Below, piece by piece: positions 17,636 to 27,212 of a stretch of DNA of 64,000 bases. Source of the stretch: Duganella lactea (GTDB lineage Bacteria > Pseudomonadota > Gammaproteobacteria > Burkholderiales > Burkholderiaceae_D); NCBI RefSeq assembly GCF_009857505.1, contig NZ_WWCP01000001.1, positions 248,001-312,000 on the forward strand. The letters run 5' to 3'. A program made the translations under genes and the position numbers. Under the pieces are notes generated by a model that worked only from the letters and a program-made list of their open reading frames with translations, was not told where the DNA came from and did no database searches. The first letter of the stretch is position 1. Each line of letters opens with the position of its first letter.

Positions 17636-19351
17636 ATGAGGCGCACCATCATTTCACTCTTTGCGCTGGCCGCTTTGGCCGGCCACGGCGGCCTGGCCCA
17701 TGCCGAGGATCCGCCCGCCATGGTCGGACGCATCTCCAGTGTCCAGGGCCAGGTGACACTGGTGGGCGACGGCGATCCGACCGCGGCGTCGCTGAACTGG
17801 CCGGTCACCGCCGACAGCCACATCAACACCGCCGGCGGCGCCCGCGCCGAGTTTCGCGTCGGCTCGACCGCCGTGCGGCTGGACGGCGACTCCGACCTGG
17901 AAATCACCGGCATGGACGACGACCTGCTGCGCCTGCGCCTCAACTACGGCAGCGTCAGCATCCGCGTGCGCAGCCCGGAGCTGCTGCGCGACTTTGAACT
18001 GAGCACGCCGCAGGCGCGCATCACGCTGCTGGCGCCGGGTGTGGTGCGGGTCGATGTCGAGCGCCAGCCGGACACCAGCCAGATCAGCGTGCTGGCCGGC
18101 AGCGCGCGGGTGGACGGGGCCGGCTCGTCGGTGGTGGTCAACAACGGCCGCCACGTTGATCTCACGGCGGAAGACGTGCGCACCAGCGTGGCCCGCCGCG
18201 ACGGCTTCGACGTCTGGGCCGAGGACCGCGACCGGCTCGACAGCGCGACCACCACCACCCGCTACGTTTCCAGCGGCGTCACCGGCTACGAGGAGCTGGA
18301 CCGCAACGGCCTGTGGACCGACAGCGTCGACTACGGCCCGCTGTGGACGCCGCGTAACGTGGCGATCGACTGGGCGCCGTACCGCGACGGCCGCTGGATC
18401 TGGCTGGCGCCGTGGGGCTGGACCTGGGTCGACAACGCGCCGTGGGGTTACGCGCCCTCGCACTACGGCCGCTGGGTGCTGGTCGAGCGCCGCTGGCGCT
18501 GGGCGCCTGGTCGTCCCGCCGGCCGGCCGGTATGGGCGCCTGCGCTGGTCGGCTGGGTGGGCGGCAACGGCGGCCCGCAGCATGCGGGACCGGGACCGGG
18601 ACCGGGGCTGGGCTGGTATCCGCTGTCGCCGCGCGACCGCTTCGTGCCGAACTACCGCGTCTCGTCCGACTACGAGCGCCGCGTGACGTGGACGCACAAC
18701 GGCCAGCCCCTGGCGCCGCGTGGCGAGGTCCACGGCCACCGCGACGGCCTGACCATGCTGCCGCGCGAGCAATTTGAAGGACGCCGCAACGTCAACGTCG
18801 GACGCGGCACGGCATGGCAGCCGCCGGCCAATTTCGTCCGGCCAGTGACGCCGGTGGCGCCACCGCAGCCGCGCTTGCCGTATCGGCCGCTGAGCACTGA
18901 CCAGGGCGACCGGGGTGACCGCGACCACGACGGCATCCCCGACCGTTTCGAGCGCGGCGAGCGGCGCCAGGACCGTCCGGGACCGGGCCGCACGATCACT
19001 GCGCCCGCGCAGCCGCAAGCGGTGCCGGCGCAGCCGCCGCCAGGCCGCATCAGCACGCTGGCGCCGAACCAGTTTGGCCGGCCGGATACGCCGACGCAGA
19101 CCATCAACCCGAACGACATGCGGCTGGAACTGCGTCCACGCTTCAATCCGGGGCCGCCGGGGCCGCCGCGTCCGCAGGCACCGCAGCCGCAGCCGGTGAT
19201 GCCGCAGCCGGTATTGCAAGTCTCGCCGCCGCCGCCGCCACCCCAACCGCCGCGCGCCGCCCCGGCCCAGCGCGAACAGCGTGAGCAGCGAGAACCACGG
19301 GAAAACCGCGACCACCGCCGCAACGACAACCCCCGCGCCGCAGAACGTTAA
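17636..19351 (+). CDS. Exported FecR-domain / DUF6600 protein with proline-rich tail
   Basis: 571 residues with a signal peptide (about 1-23, cleavage after AHA). A FecR-like beta domain (about 28-200) has repeated short strands (GRISSVQGQVTLVG, INTAGGARAEFRVG). A Trp/Tyr-rich DUF6600-type region (about 215-345; WTDSVDYGPLWTP, WAPYRDGRWIW, APWGYAPSHYGRWV) follows, then a basic Pro/Gln/Arg-rich, probably disordered tail of about 200 residues. Ribosome site AGGAGA at 17621 region precedes the ATG. FecR domains elsewhere bind sigma-factor partners, but no sigma factor gene is near, so the role is unknown. Confidence 0.85.
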   Translation: MRRTIISLFALAALAGHGGLAHAEDPPAMVGRISSVQGQVTLVGDGDPTAASLNWPVTADSHINTAGGARAEFRVGSTAVRLDGDSDLEITGMDDDLLRLRLNYGSVSIRVRSPELLRDFELSTPQARITLLAPGVVRVDVERQPDTSQISVLAGSARVDGAGSSVVVNNGRHVDLTAEDVRTSVARRDGFDVWAEDRDRLDSATTTTRYVSSGVTGYEELDRNGLWTDSVDYGPLWTPRNVAIDWAPYRDGRWIWLAPWGWTWVDNAPWGYAPSHYGRWVLVERRWRWAPGRPAGRPVWAPALVGWVGGNGGPQHAGPGPGPGLGWYPLSPRDRFVPNYRVSSDYERRVTWTHNGQPLAPRGEVHGHRDGLTMLPREQFEGRRNVNVGRGTAWQPPANFVRPVTPVAPPQPRLPYRPLSTDQGDRGDRDHDGIPDRFERGERRQDRPGPGRTITAPAQPQAVPAQPPPGRISTLAPNQFGRPDTPTQTINPNDMRLELRPRFNPGPPGPPRPQAPQPQPVMPQPVLQVSPPPPPPQPPRAAPAQREQREQREPRENRDHRRNDNPRAAER

Positions 19352-19352
19352 C

Positions 19353-19433
19353 CCGGTGTCAGGTCTGACATTCGCACACGGCCTCAACTGCTCCGCAGTT
19401 GAGGCCGTGTGCGAATGTCAGACCTGACACCGG
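19353..19433. repeat. Long perfect hairpin element, copy 1 (38-bp stem, 5-base loop)
   Basis: Left arm 19353-19390 and right arm 19396-19433 are perfect reverse complements over 38 bp, around the loop CTCCG. The arms begin with CCGGTGTCAGGTCTGACATT. It begins two bases after the DUF6600 stop codon. A second copy lies at 45394-45476. No T-run follows, so it is not a standard terminator, although the RNA hairpin could still protect or end transcripts. Confidence 0.95.
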
Positions 19434-19527
19434 ACCTCCCGCAGGCGCTTGCAAAGGACTGATACGGCTACAATATAGGCTAGTGCCTCCATCGTGGAGG
19501 GCACTAACTTATTAGATTGGAAAGAAT

Positions 19528-19803
19528 ATGCGCGCCATCCCCCCATCCGAGTCCCTCATCGAGTATCCGAGCGACTTCCCGATCAAGGTCATGGGGCCGA
19601 CTCACATCGATTTCGCTCCGACCATTGTGGTGGTCGTGCAAAAGCATGACCAGGATTTCCATGAAGGCAAAATGGAAGTGCGTCCTTCGGCCAAGGGCAA
19701 TTACACCGGCCTGACCTGCACCGTACGCGCCACCAGCCGCGCCCAGCTGGACGCGCTGTACACCGAGCTGTCCGCCCATCCGATGGTCAAGATTGTCATG
19801 TAA
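19528..19803 (+). CDS. ybeD: YbeD/DUF493 family protein
   Basis: 91 residues with a small ferredoxin-like (ACT-like) fold expected. Conserved segments are ESLIEYPSDFPIKVMG near the start and [15 protein letters not shown] at the end. In many proteobacteria ybeD sits directly before lipB; here a LysR-type gene on the other strand has come between the two. The ATG at 19528 follows GGAAAG. Its last 8 bp overlap the end of the LysR gene. The molecular role is not established. Confidence 0.9.
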   Translation: MRAIPPSESLIEYPSDFPIKVMGPTHIDFAPTIVVVVQKHDQDFHEGKMEVRPSAKGNYTGLTCTVRATSRAQLDALYTELSAHPMVKIVM

Positions 19804-20698
19804 TTAAGTCTTGTTGGCGCTGGAAGGCGGCGATCTCTTCCAGCAGCCAGTCGCGGAACGCCTGCACCTGCGGCTTGGCGGCCGCATGCGGCGGCGTGAC
19901 GAAGTAGTACTCATCCGGGCTGGGCGTGGCGATGTCGAACAGCCGCAGCAGTTGTCCGGAAGCGATCTCCTGCATCGCCACCACATGCCGCACCAGCGCC
20001 ACGCCGTTGCCGTCGGCGGCCGAGCGAATCAGCATCGACAAATCCTCGAACATCACCCCGCCGGACGGTTCCGCCAGCGCGACGCCGGCCGCCCGCAGCC
20101 ACGGCGTCCAGCGTTCCAGCGAACGCAGCAGCGTATGCCGCGCCAGCTCGGCCGGCTCTACCGGTAGCGCCCCGTTACGATAGTGGGGACTCACTACCGG
20201 GTAATACACATCCCCCATCAGCGGCACCACCAGCATGCCCGGATAGTTGCCGCGCCCGAAGCGGATGCCGACGTCCACGCCGTCGCGCGTCAGATCCTGC
20301 AACGCGCCGCTCGACTGTAGCACCACTTCGATCTCCGGATAGCGCTCGATGAAACGCCCGAGGCGCGGCGCCAGCCAGCGCGCCGCGAACGATGGGATCG
20401 AGCTGATCGTCAGCCGCTGGTTGCCGCCGGCCGCGCGCATGGTGTCGGTGGCGGCGGCGATGTCGGCAAAGGCCTTGCCGAGCAACTGGGCGAACTTCAG
20501 CCCGTCGTGAGTTATTTTCACCTGGCGGCCATGACGTACAAACAACGGCCGTCCCAGCTCCTCCTCCAAGCCGCGCACCTGATGGCTGATGGCGCCGTGC
20601 GTCAGGCGCAACTCCTCCGCCGCGCGCGAGAAATTCTCGTGGCGGGCCGCCGCCTCGAAGGCGCGCAATGCGGAAAAATTGGGCAGGCGACGCGCCAT
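19796..20698 (-). CDS. LysR-family transcriptional regulator, GcvA-like
   Basis: 300 residues. The N-terminal winged helix ([41 protein letters not shown]) resembles GcvA/AmpR-type LysR proteins, and a periplasmic-binding-type effector domain (about 92-295) follows. GcvA-type proteins control glycine cleavage or nearby genes, but no gcv genes are in the window. It is convergent with ybeD (8-bp overlap) and divergent from lipB; the AT-rich 183-bp gap before lipB is the likely site of autoregulation. The target is unknown. Confidence 0.88.
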   Translation of the reverse strand: MARRLPNFSALRAFEAAARHENFSRAAEELRLTHGAISHQVRGLEEELGRPLFVRHGRQVKITHDGLKFAQLLGKAFADIAAATDTMRAAGGNQRLTISSIPSFAARWLAPRLGRFIERYPEIEVVLQSSGALQDLTRDGVDVGIRFGRGNYPGMLVVPLMGDVYYPVVSPHYRNGALPVEPAELARHTLLRSLERWTPWLRAAGVALAEPSGGVMFEDLSMLIRSAADGNGVALVRHVVAMQEIASGQLLRLFDIATPSPDEYYFVTPPHAAAKPQVQAFRDWLLEEIAAFQRQQDLIT

Positions 20699-20869
20699 CC
20701 TGTGGATAACTATGTGAATAAAACTAACAAGAATTGCGAAAATATACCGTTATACAGGCACTTACACAAGGTTTACCATGTGAATAAATATAGCGAAGAC
20801 GGGACCGTCGCGAATGCAAGCCGAGGCCGTGGCACCGGGCCCCGCCGGGAACGACGTGGCGCGGTGCTT

Positions 20870-20875
20870 TATAAT
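20870..20875 (+). promoter_or_regulatory. Candidate -10 box of lipB (TATAAT) placing the start on the ATG
   Basis: A consensus TATAAT ends seven bases before the lipB ATG at 20882 and no Shine-Dalgarno sequence is present. If used, transcription would begin at the A of the ATG, giving a leaderless message. There is no clear -35 box 17 bp upstream, so this remains a guess. Confidence 0.4.
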
Positions 20876-20881
20876 GGCGGC

Positions 20882-21541
20882 ATGACGTCTCCAACCTTCC
20901 CCGAGATCAAGCATCTCGGCAAAGCCGACTACGACAGCACGTTCGCCGCCATGCGCGCCTTCACCGACGCCCGCACGCCGGACACGCGCGACGAGCTGTG
21001 GATCGTCGAACACCCGCCGGTCTACACGCTGGGCCTGGGCGCCGATCGCGGCCACCTGCTGGCCGGGGCGTCGGACATTCCCGTGGTGCAGACCGACCGC
21101 GGCGGCGAAGTCACCTACCATGGCCCCGGCCAGGTGGTGATTTACCTGCTGATGGACCTGCGCCGCAACAAGCCCGGCGGCAAGCTGTACGCGCGCCAGT
21201 TCGTGCATAAAATCGAGCAGGCGATCATCAATGTGCTGCAGGCGTATAATCTCGTCGGTGAGCGCGTCGAGGGCGCGCCGGGCATCTACATGGCCGGCGG
21301 CGAACACCAAGGCGCCAAGATCGCCGCGCTGGGCTTGAAGGTACGCGGCAATGGCTGCACCTACCACGGACTGTCGCTGAATGTGGCGATGGATCTGGCC
21401 CCGTTTTCCTGGATTAACCCTTGCGGCTATGCCGGACTGGAAACAGTCGATATGCGCACCGTTGGTGCGCAGGCAACGCTGTCTGATGTGCAACAGCAGC
21501 TGGCCGAGGAGTTAGTCCGCGTCCTGGCGGCAAACGAATGA
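20882..21541 (+). CDS. lipB: Octanoyl-[acyl carrier protein] transferase LipB
   Basis: 219 residues. It moves octanoyl from acyl carrier protein to lipoyl domains, the first step of lipoate synthesis. The family signature [12 protein letters not shown] and the catalytic Cys in [13 protein letters not shown], with an invariant Lys in [11 protein letters not shown], are all present. A longer open frame starts far upstream, but the ATG at 20882 gives the normal length. lipA follows 7 bp later, so the two form the usual lipBA operon. Confidence 0.96.
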   Translation: MTSPTFPEIKHLGKADYDSTFAAMRAFTDARTPDTRDELWIVEHPPVYTLGLGADRGHLLAGASDIPVVQTDRGGEVTYHGPGQVVIYLLMDLRRNKPGGKLYARQFVHKIEQAIINVLQAYNLVGERVEGAPGIYMAGGEHQGAKIAALGLKVRGNGCTYHGLSLNVAMDLAPFSWINPCGYAGLETVDMRTVGAQATLSDVQQQLAEELVRVLAANE

Positions 21542-21548
21542 ACTGATT

Positions 21549-22523
21549 ATGACCACTGAAATCAACGCAGCTTACAACCCGAGCGAAAAGCAAAAAGGCG
21601 CCAGCAAAACCGCGCGCATTCCGATCAAGATCGTGCCGGTCGAGCAGGTCGAGCGCCTGAAGAAGCCGGACTGGATTCGCGTCAAGGCCGGTTCGCCGAA
21701 CACCCGTTTCTACGAAATCAAGGAAACGCTGCGCGAGAACAAGCTGGTCACCGTGTGCGAGGAGGCGAGCTGCCCCAACATCGGCGAATGCTTCGGCAAG
21801 GGCACGGCCACCTTCATGATCATGGGCGACAAGTGCACCCGCCGCTGCCCGTTCTGCGACGTCGGCCACGGCCGCCCGGACCCGCTGGACAAGGATGAGC
21901 CGACCAACCTGTCGCATACCATCGCCAAGCTGCGCCTGAGCTATGTGGTGATCACCTCGGTGGACCGCGACGACCTGCGCGACGGCGGCGCCGCCCACTT
22001 CGTCGAGTGCATCTCCAACACCCGCGCGCTGTCGCCGAAGACGCAGATCGAAGTGCTGGTGCCTGACTTCCGCGGCCGTCTGGAAAAAGCGCTGGCGATC
22101 TTCGCCGACGGCCTGCCGGACGTGATGAACCACAATCTGGAAACCGTGCCGCGTCTGTACAAGGAAGCGCGTCCGGGTTCGGATTATATGCACTCGCTGA
22201 AGCTGCTGAAGGATTTCAAGGCCATGTATCCGCAGGTGAAGACCAAGTCCGGCATCATGGTCGGCCTGGGCGAGACCGACGAGGAAATCCTGCAAGTGAT
22301 GCGCGACATGCGCGAGCACGACATCGACATGCTGACCATCGGCCAGTATCTGGCGCCGTCGAACAGCCACCTGCCGGTGCGCCGCTATGTGCATCCGGAT
22401 GTGTTCAAGATGTTTGAGGAAGAAGCCTACAAGATGGGCTTCAAGCACGCCGCCGTGGGCGCCATGGTGCGCTCCTCGTACCACGCGGACGAGCAGGCGC
22501 ACAACGTGCTGGCCGCCGGCTGA
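21549..22523 (+). CDS. lipA: Lipoyl synthase LipA (radical SAM)
   Basis: 324 residues. It inserts two sulfurs into octanoyl groups on lipoyl domains. Two iron-sulfur clusters are visible: the auxiliary-cluster motif [12 protein letters not shown] and the radical-SAM motif CTRRCPFC. The conserved Ser-containing C-terminus (VRSSYHADE) is also present. It lies directly downstream of lipB. Start ATG at 21549; length is normal. Confidence 0.97.
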   Translation: MTTEINAAYNPSEKQKGASKTARIPIKIVPVEQVERLKKPDWIRVKAGSPNTRFYEIKETLRENKLVTVCEEASCPNIGECFGKGTATFMIMGDKCTRRCPFCDVGHGRPDPLDKDEPTNLSHTIAKLRLSYVVITSVDRDDLRDGGAAHFVECISNTRALSPKTQIEVLVPDFRGRLEKALAIFADGLPDVMNHNLETVPRLYKEARPGSDYMHSLKLLKDFKAMYPQVKTKSGIMVGLGETDEEILQVMRDMREHDIDMLTIGQYLAPSNSHLPVRRYVHPDVFKMFEEEAYKMGFKHAAVGAMVRSSYHADEQAHNVLAAG

Positions 22524-22532
22524 TCAAGGCAC

Positions 22533-23195
22533 ATGAGTGTACGCATAGAGGCGTCATGGAAGCAGCGGTTGCAGGGGGAGTTTGAGCAGCCGTACTGGGA
22601 TTCCCTGACGACCTTTGTGCGCGCCGAGTATGCGGCCACGCAGTGCTGCCCGGCCGGCAAAAATATCTTCCGCGCGTTTGACCTGACGCCGTTTGATCAG
22701 GTGAAAGTGGTGATTCTCGGGCAGGACCCGTACCACACGCCCGGCGCCGCGATGGGCTTCTGCTTCTCGGTCCCGGACGGCAACCGCCCGCAGCCCAGCC
22801 TGCAAAACATCTTCCAGGAACTGCACAGCGACCTCGGCCTCGATCGCCGCCAGACCGATCTCACCGATTGGGCCGAGCAAGGCGTGTTCCTGCTCAACAG
22901 CGTGCTGACCGTGCGCGCGCGTGAAGCCGGCTCGCATGCCAACCACGGCTGGGAGACCTTCACCGACAGCGCCATCAAGGCGTTGTCGCAGCAGCGTGAA
23001 AACATCGTCTTCATTTTGTGGGGCAGCTATGCCATCGCCAAGCGCGCGCTGATCGACAGCCGCAAGCACCTGGTGCTGACTTCGCCTCACCCATCGCCGT
23101 TCTCCGCGCATAAAGGCTTCTTTGGCAGCCGGCCGTTCTCGCGCGCGAACGATTACTTGACCGCCAACGGCCACGCGCCGATTCAATGGGCCTGA
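22533..23195 (+). CDS. ung: Uracil-DNA glycosylase (family 1)
   Basis: 220 residues. It removes uracil from DNA to start base-excision repair. The water-activating motif GQDPYHTPGAAMGFCFSVP holds the catalytic Asp, and HPSPFSAHKGFFG holds the minor-groove-reading loop with the second catalytic His. It lies 9 bp after lipA and overlaps the next gene by 10 bp, so it is probably part of the same transcript. Start ATG at 22533. Confidence 0.96.
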   Translation: MSVRIEASWKQRLQGEFEQPYWDSLTTFVRAEYAATQCCPAGKNIFRAFDLTPFDQVKVVILGQDPYHTPGAAMGFCFSVPDGNRPQPSLQNIFQELHSDLGLDRRQTDLTDWAEQGVFLLNSVLTVRAREAGSHANHGWETFTDSAIKALSQQRENIVFILWGSYAIAKRALIDSRKHLVLTSPHPSPFSAHKGFFGSRPFSRANDYLTANGHAPIQWA

Positions 23196-23620
23196 ACATG
23201 GACGCCAGCACTTTCAATCCAGAATACTTCAACACCTTCGGCAAGGGCACGTTGCCGGATTTCCTGGGCATCGTCATCACCTCGGTGAAGGAAGGCGAGA
23301 TCGTTGCCGAGTTCAACGTCGCCAAACACCATCTGGCGCCGAATGGCTTCCTGCACGCCGGCAGCGTGGTCACGCTGGCCGATACCGCCTGCGGCTACGC
23401 CTGCTTCTCGCATCTGCCCGAGGGCGCGCAGAATTTCACCACGATCGAACTCAAATCGAATCATCTCGGCACCGCCCGCGATGGCACGGTGGTGGCCACC
23501 GCCACCGCCGTCCATCTGGGCCGCACCACGCAGGTGTGGGACGCCATCGTCGTCAACAAGGCCACCGGCAAAACAATAGCGTTGTTCCGTTGCACACAAA
23601 TGGTTTTGTTCCCCAAATAG
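23186..23620 (+). CDS. PaaI-family hotdog-fold thioesterase
   Basis: 144 residues with a single hotdog domain; LAPNGFLHAGSVVTLADTACGYAC is the PaaI/YbdB-type active-site region and NFTTIELKSNHLGTARDG is the second conserved strand. These enzymes hydrolyse acyl-CoA thioesters; the acyl group is unknown. The ATG at 23186 overlaps ung by 10 bp; a second ATG at 23198 would also serve, and neither has a clear ribosome site. Confidence 0.88.
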   Translation: MGLNMDASTFNPEYFNTFGKGTLPDFLGIVITSVKEGEIVAEFNVAKHHLAPNGFLHAGSVVTLADTACGYACFSHLPEGAQNFTTIELKSNHLGTARDGTVVATATAVHLGRTTQVWDAIVVNKATGKTIALFRCTQMVLFPK

Positions 23621-23651
23621 CTGATAAATTGCCGGGTAGACACAACCACTG

Positions 23652-24137
23652 ATGAGTTCTTTGATGTTCAAATTGACCCGCATGGCCACCATCGGCCTGC
23701 TGCTGGCCTCCACACTGGCCGTGGCGCAGACTCCCTACACCGACGACGCCACCTATCAGGGGCTGGGTGGCAAGGAGGGCATCCACAAAATCGTCGATAG
23801 CTTCCTGACCATTGTGCTGGCCGACCCGCGCATCAAGGACAACTTCGCCGACTTCGATATTGCGCAGCTGAAGGTGCGTCTGGCGCAGCAGTTGTGCGAG
23901 TTCGCCGGCGGCCCGTGCAAGTACACCGGTCAATACCGCGACAAGACGATGGATGGCGTGGGCACCGTGCGCGATATGAAGACCGTGCACCAGGACCTGC
24001 AGATCACCAACGCCATGTTCAACGCGCTGACCGAGGATTTGCAGATCGCGATGGAACAGCACCAGGTGCCGAGCGGCGTCGCGCTCAAGCTGGTCGCCAG
24101 GCTGGCGCCGATGCAGCGCGATATCGTGACCAAATAA
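23652..24137 (+). CDS. Exported group 1 truncated haemoglobin-like protein
   Basis: 161 residues with an N-terminal signal peptide (about 1-26, ending LAVAQ). The mature part resembles group 1 truncated globins: GLGGKEGIHKIVDSFL for helices A-B, DPRIKDNF, CEFAGGPCKYTG, and HQDLQIT with His113 as the expected proximal haem ligand. Truncated globins are normally cytoplasmic, so export is unusual. It sits just before a gene for an outer-membrane-type protein (DUF3034), and both look envelope-located. The ATG at 23652 is chosen; 23664 is possible. Confidence 0.82.
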   Translation: MSSLMFKLTRMATIGLLLASTLAVAQTPYTDDATYQGLGGKEGIHKIVDSFLTIVLADPRIKDNFADFDIAQLKVRLAQQLCEFAGGPCKYTGQYRDKTMDGVGTVRDMKTVHQDLQITNAMFNALTEDLQIAMEQHQVPSGVALKLVARLAPMQRDIVTK

Positions 24138-24155
24138 GCCGCCAGGAATAGAACC

Positions 24156-25028
24156 ATGAAAAAAATCATCTCAGCCTGCTTGGCGGTGTGTGCGTGCGGC
24201 GGTGTGGCCGCGCAGGATATGGGCAAGCTGCTGGCCACCGGCGGCGTCGCGCAGGTGGAAGGTGCGGGTGGTGGTGGCATCACGCCGTGGGCGCTGATCT
24301 CCGGCTATGGCACGCGCGACTCGTGGGGCGCCAATGCGCACGCCACGTATCTCAAAACGCAGGACTATCAGCTCAACAGCTACGGTGTGGCGGTGGGCGT
24401 GGCGGACCGAGTTGAAGTCTCCTTCGCCAACCAGGAGTTCAAGGGCAGCCTGGCGCCGCTGGATAAGCTGAACATCAAGCAGGACATCTTCGGCCTCAAA
24501 CTGAAGGTGCTGGGCGACGCCGTCTACGAGCAGGATACGTGGGTGCCGCAAGTGGCCGTCGGCGTGATGTACAAGAAGAACAAGGGCGTCGGCGGCCTCG
24601 GTGCGCTGGGCGTCACCAACGTCAAGCAGCTGGGCGCGAAGGACGACAGCGGTTATGACTATTACGTCTCCGCCACCAAGCTCTATCTGGAATATAGCCT
24701 GCTGCTGAATGCCACGCTGCGCGCCACGCGCGCCAATCAGATGGGCCTTCTGGGCTTCGGCGGCGACCGCAATGACGCGATGCGCGTGAAGCCGGAGTTC
24801 TCGGCCGCCTACCTGATCAACCGCCAGCTGGCGCTGGGCGCCGAGTATCGCCGCAAGCCGCACAATCTCGGCGTGGACAACGAGAAGGCGTACTACGACG
24901 CCTTCCTCGCCTGGTTCCCTTCGCGGAATGTGTCGCTGACGGTGGCCTACGCCAACCTGGGGGACATCACCATCTTCAATCCGAAGCAGCAGAAGGGGGT
25001 GTATCTGTCGCTGCAGGCGGGCTTTTAA
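24156..25028 (+). CDS. DUF3034 family exported, probably outer-membrane beta-barrel protein
   Basis: 290 residues with a signal peptide (about 1-19, ending GVAAQ). The mature start GKLLATGGVAQVEGAGGGGITPW is typical of DUF3034. Alternating polar and aromatic strands and the terminal Phe (LSLQAGF) fit an outer-membrane barrel. The ATG at 24156 follows AGGA and lies 18 bp after the globin gene, so co-transcription is likely. The function of the family is not known to me. The end overlaps the convergent TlpA gene by 4 bp. Confidence 0.85.
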   Translation: MKKIISACLAVCACGGVAAQDMGKLLATGGVAQVEGAGGGGITPWALISGYGTRDSWGANAHATYLKTQDYQLNSYGVAVGVADRVEVSFANQEFKGSLAPLDKLNIKQDIFGLKLKVLGDAVYEQDTWVPQVAVGVMYKKNKGVGGLGALGVTNVKQLGAKDDSGYDYYVSATKLYLEYSLLLNATLRATRANQMGLLGFGGDRNDAMRVKPEFSAAYLINRQLALGAEYRRKPHNLGVDNEKAYYDAFLAWFPSRNVSLTVAYANLGDITIFNPKQQKGVYLSLQAGF

Positions 25029-25537
25029 CCCTTCAGCGATGCATCCAGCAGCTTGTGCAGCGCCGGGAAATCCGGCTCGCCCAGGTAGCGCTTGAGGATC
25101 TTGCCATCCTTGCCGATGACGAAGGTGGTCGGCGTCATCGACACATTGCCGTAAGCCTTGGCGGCCGAGCCGTCGACATCCAGCGCCACCTTGAACGGCA
25201 GCTGGCGCGTTTCGGTGTAGTTGACCACGTAGTCCGGACGGTCGTAGCTCATCGCCACGGCCACGAACTCCAGGCCCTGCGGCTTGTATTTGTTGTAGGT
25301 GGCGACCATGTCCGGCATCTCCTTGATGCAGGTGGCGCAGTCGGTGGCCCAGAAATTCACCATCACCACCTTGCCCTTGAGGCTGTCCGGCGTGATCTTG
25401 TCGCCCTTGATGCTGAGGAAGGTCAGTTGTGGCGCCACCTCGCGCTTGGATACCGTGGCGTAGGCGCCGATGCCGATGGCGGCCACCGCCACGGCGGCGA
25501 TCACCGGCTTGATCCAGGCGCGCGAGGCGGTGCTCAT
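25025..25537 (-). CDS. TlpA/ResA-type membrane-anchored thioredoxin
   Basis: 170 residues: N-terminal membrane anchor (about 10-28) and a periplasmic thioredoxin fold with active site WATDCATC (CATC) and the cis-Pro region MTPTTFVIGKDG. Such proteins reduce disulfides in the periplasm, for example in cytochrome c or copper-site maturation, or serve in oxidative defence. It follows dolP with a 4-bp overlap on the minus strand, so it is probably the last gene of the yra-type operon. The substrate is unknown. Confidence 0.88.
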   Translation of the reverse strand: MSTASRAWIKPVIAAVAVAAIGIGAYATVSKREVAPQLTFLSIKGDKITPDSLKGKVVMVNFWATDCATCIKEMPDMVATYNKYKPQGLEFVAVAMSYDRPDYVVNYTETRQLPFKVALDVDGSAAKAYGNVSMTPTTFVIGKDGKILKRYLGEPDFPALHKLLDASLKG

Positions 25538-26208
25538 GGGTTGCCGCTACCGCTGGTGCTGGCCGGCGCCGGCGCTGGCGTGGCCTGGTAGGTCTTCAGC
25601 TCTTCGTCGCTGATGTATTCGAACACCTTGACCACCTTGGTCACGCCGCTGACGCCGCGCGCGATGTCGGCGCCGATCTGGCCTTCGCGCTGGGTCACGC
25701 GACCCTGCAGGTACACCACACCGCGCTCGGTGACCACCTGGTAGGAGTTGGCCGAGATATCCTTGGCGTCCACCAGGCTGGCCTTGACCTTGCCGGTGAT
25801 GATGGTGTCGCTGGAGCGCGAGGTGTAGCTCGACGGGCCGGCGATTTCCAGCTCGTTGATGACGTCGATCACGCCTTCGATGCCGCGGATTTCGCGCTCG
25901 ATCTGCGCCTTCATCGCCTCGTCGCGGACTTCGCCGGTCAGCAGCGCGCGACGGTTGAAGCTGTTGATGTTGACGTGCGCGGCGTCGCCGCCGATGTTGT
26001 TGACCTTGATGCCGGCCTTGACCTCGATCGCCTTGTCTTCGGTTTGCGCGCCGAAGGTGCGACGGTCGGAGGCCGCCAGCGTACCGGAAATCGCACCGCC
26101 CGCGACCAGCGCGACACAGCCCGACAGCGATGCCAGCATGGCGCCGCACAGCACGCTCAGGGCCAGCGGACGTTGTACCTTGTTCCAGATAGCGCTGGAT
26201 TTACTCAT
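25534..26208 (-). CDS. dolP: DolP (YraP)-like BON-domain lipoprotein
   Basis: 224 residues. Signal peptide with lipobox LSGC (Cys31), then two BON domains (about 62-125 and 138-205) carrying the repeated pattern of a strand pair followed by GxxxVxxxxNEL/V. DolP is an outer-membrane lipoprotein that supports envelope integrity and BAM function in enterobacteria. The start at 26208 overlaps the upstream SIS gene by 8 bp. Order and neighbours match the E. coli yraL-yraP cluster. Confidence 0.92.
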   Translation of the reverse strand: MSKSSAIWNKVQRPLALSVLCGAMLASLSGCVALVAGGAISGTLAASDRRTFGAQTEDKAIEVKAGIKVNNIGGDAAHVNINSFNRRALLTGEVRDEAMKAQIEREIRGIEGVIDVINELEIAGPSSYTSRSSDTIITGKVKASLVDAKDISANSYQVVTERGVVYLQGRVTQREGQIGADIARGVSGVTKVVKVFEYISDEELKTYQATPAPAPASTSGSGNP

Positions 26209-26797
26209 TCACATCTCCTCCGAACAGCGCGACGTCGATGCCGTCGCAAATAGCATGGATGGTCACCAGGTGGACTTCCTGGATGCGGGCGGTGCGGTCG
26301 TGCGGCACGCAGATGTGGACATCGGCGTCGGTCAGCATCTTGCCGATGGCGCCGCCACCCTTGCCGGTCAGCGCCACCACGCGCATTTCACGCTCCAGCG
26401 CCGCTTCAATCGCCGCCACCACGTTGCCGGAATTGCCCGAGGTGGAAAACGCCAGCAGGATGTCGCCGGCCTGGCCGAACGCCTGCACCTGCTTCGAGAA
26501 AATCTCGCGGTAGCTGTAGTCGTTGGCCACCGCCGTCAGGATCGAGGTGTCGGTGGTCAGCGCGATGGCCGGCAGCGGGAAGCGCTCGCGTTCGAAGCGT
26601 CCCACCAGCTCGGCCGCGAAGTGCTGCGAGTCGGCGGCCGAACCGCCGTTGCCGCAGACCAGAATCTTGTTGCCGTTGGACAGTGCCGTGAACATCATCT
26701 CGATCGCTTGCGCGATATGCGGCGCGAGGACGGTGGCGGACTGGATTTTAGTTTCGGCACTTTCGTGGAAGTGCGCCAGGATGCGTTGATTAGTCAT
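26201..26797 (-). CDS. diaA: SIS-domain protein, DiaA/GmhA type
   Basis: 198 residues, one SIS domain with [21 protein letters not shown] and [18 protein letters not shown] as sugar-phosphate-binding loops. The family includes sedoheptulose-7-phosphate isomerase GmhA and the DnaA-binding protein DiaA (YraO). Its position between yraN and dolP favours DiaA by synteny; isomerase activity cannot be excluded, since key residues of both groups are close. ATG at 26797. Confidence 0.85.
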   Translation of the reverse strand: MTNQRILAHFHESAETKIQSATVLAPHIAQAIEMMFTALSNGNKILVCGNGGSAADSQHFAAELVGRFERERFPLPAIALTTDTSILTAVANDYSYREIFSKQVQAFGQAGDILLAFSTSGNSGNVVAAIEAALEREMRVVALTGKGGGAIGKMLTDADVHICVPHDRTARIQEVHLVTIHAICDGIDVALFGGDVNE

Positions 26798-26854
26798 AGT
26801 GTGCTGATTATAGTGCAGTCGTCCCGCAGACTCGACAAGCGCTGTTAAAAATGC

Positions 26855-27205
26855 TTACATCTCCAGTGCGTTTTGTATCCACGACAACTTTTCATCATCG
26901 ATGGCGACCAGGTCGAAGCGGCATGGCGGCGGCAGTTTGTGGCGTAACAGATAATATTGCGCGGCGCGAAACAGCCGTTGCTGCTTGGCCGGGGTGACGC
27001 TGTAGACGGCGCCGCCGTAGCGCGCGTTGGCGCGGCGGCGGACCTCGACAAACACCAGCATCGGCCCGTGTTGCATGACGAGGTCGATTTCGCCCGATTT
27101 ACACAGGAAATTGCGCTCCAGCAGCGTCAGGCCCTGGGCTTCGAGGTGGGCCAGCGCCCGGTCCTCGCCCAGCCGGCCCAGCCGCTGTTGTGGCGTGCGC
27201 GGCAT
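26855..27205 (-). CDS. yraN: UPF0102 protein YraN (nuclease-fold)
   Basis: 116 residues. GEDRALAHLEAQG followed by LCKSGEIDLVMQHGPMLVFVEVRRR is the UPF0102 signature, a restriction-endonuclease-like core (Glu, Asp, ExK/R-type residues). The function is unproven. It sits 7 bp after lpoA and 58 bp before diaA, exactly as in the E. coli yra cluster. ATG at 27205. Confidence 0.92.
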   Translation of the reverse strand: MPRTPQQRLGRLGEDRALAHLEAQGLTLLERNFLCKSGEIDLVMQHGPMLVFVEVRRRANARYGGAVYSVTPAKQQRLFRAAQYYLLRHKLPPPCRFDLVAIDDEKLSWIQNALEM

Positions 27206-27212
27206 GGCGACC

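Noticed and set aside
18584..18610. GGGACCGGGACCGGG short tandem repeat in the DUF6600 gene
   Set aside because: It is a coding repeat for a Gly-Pro run in a low-complexity region, not a separate element.
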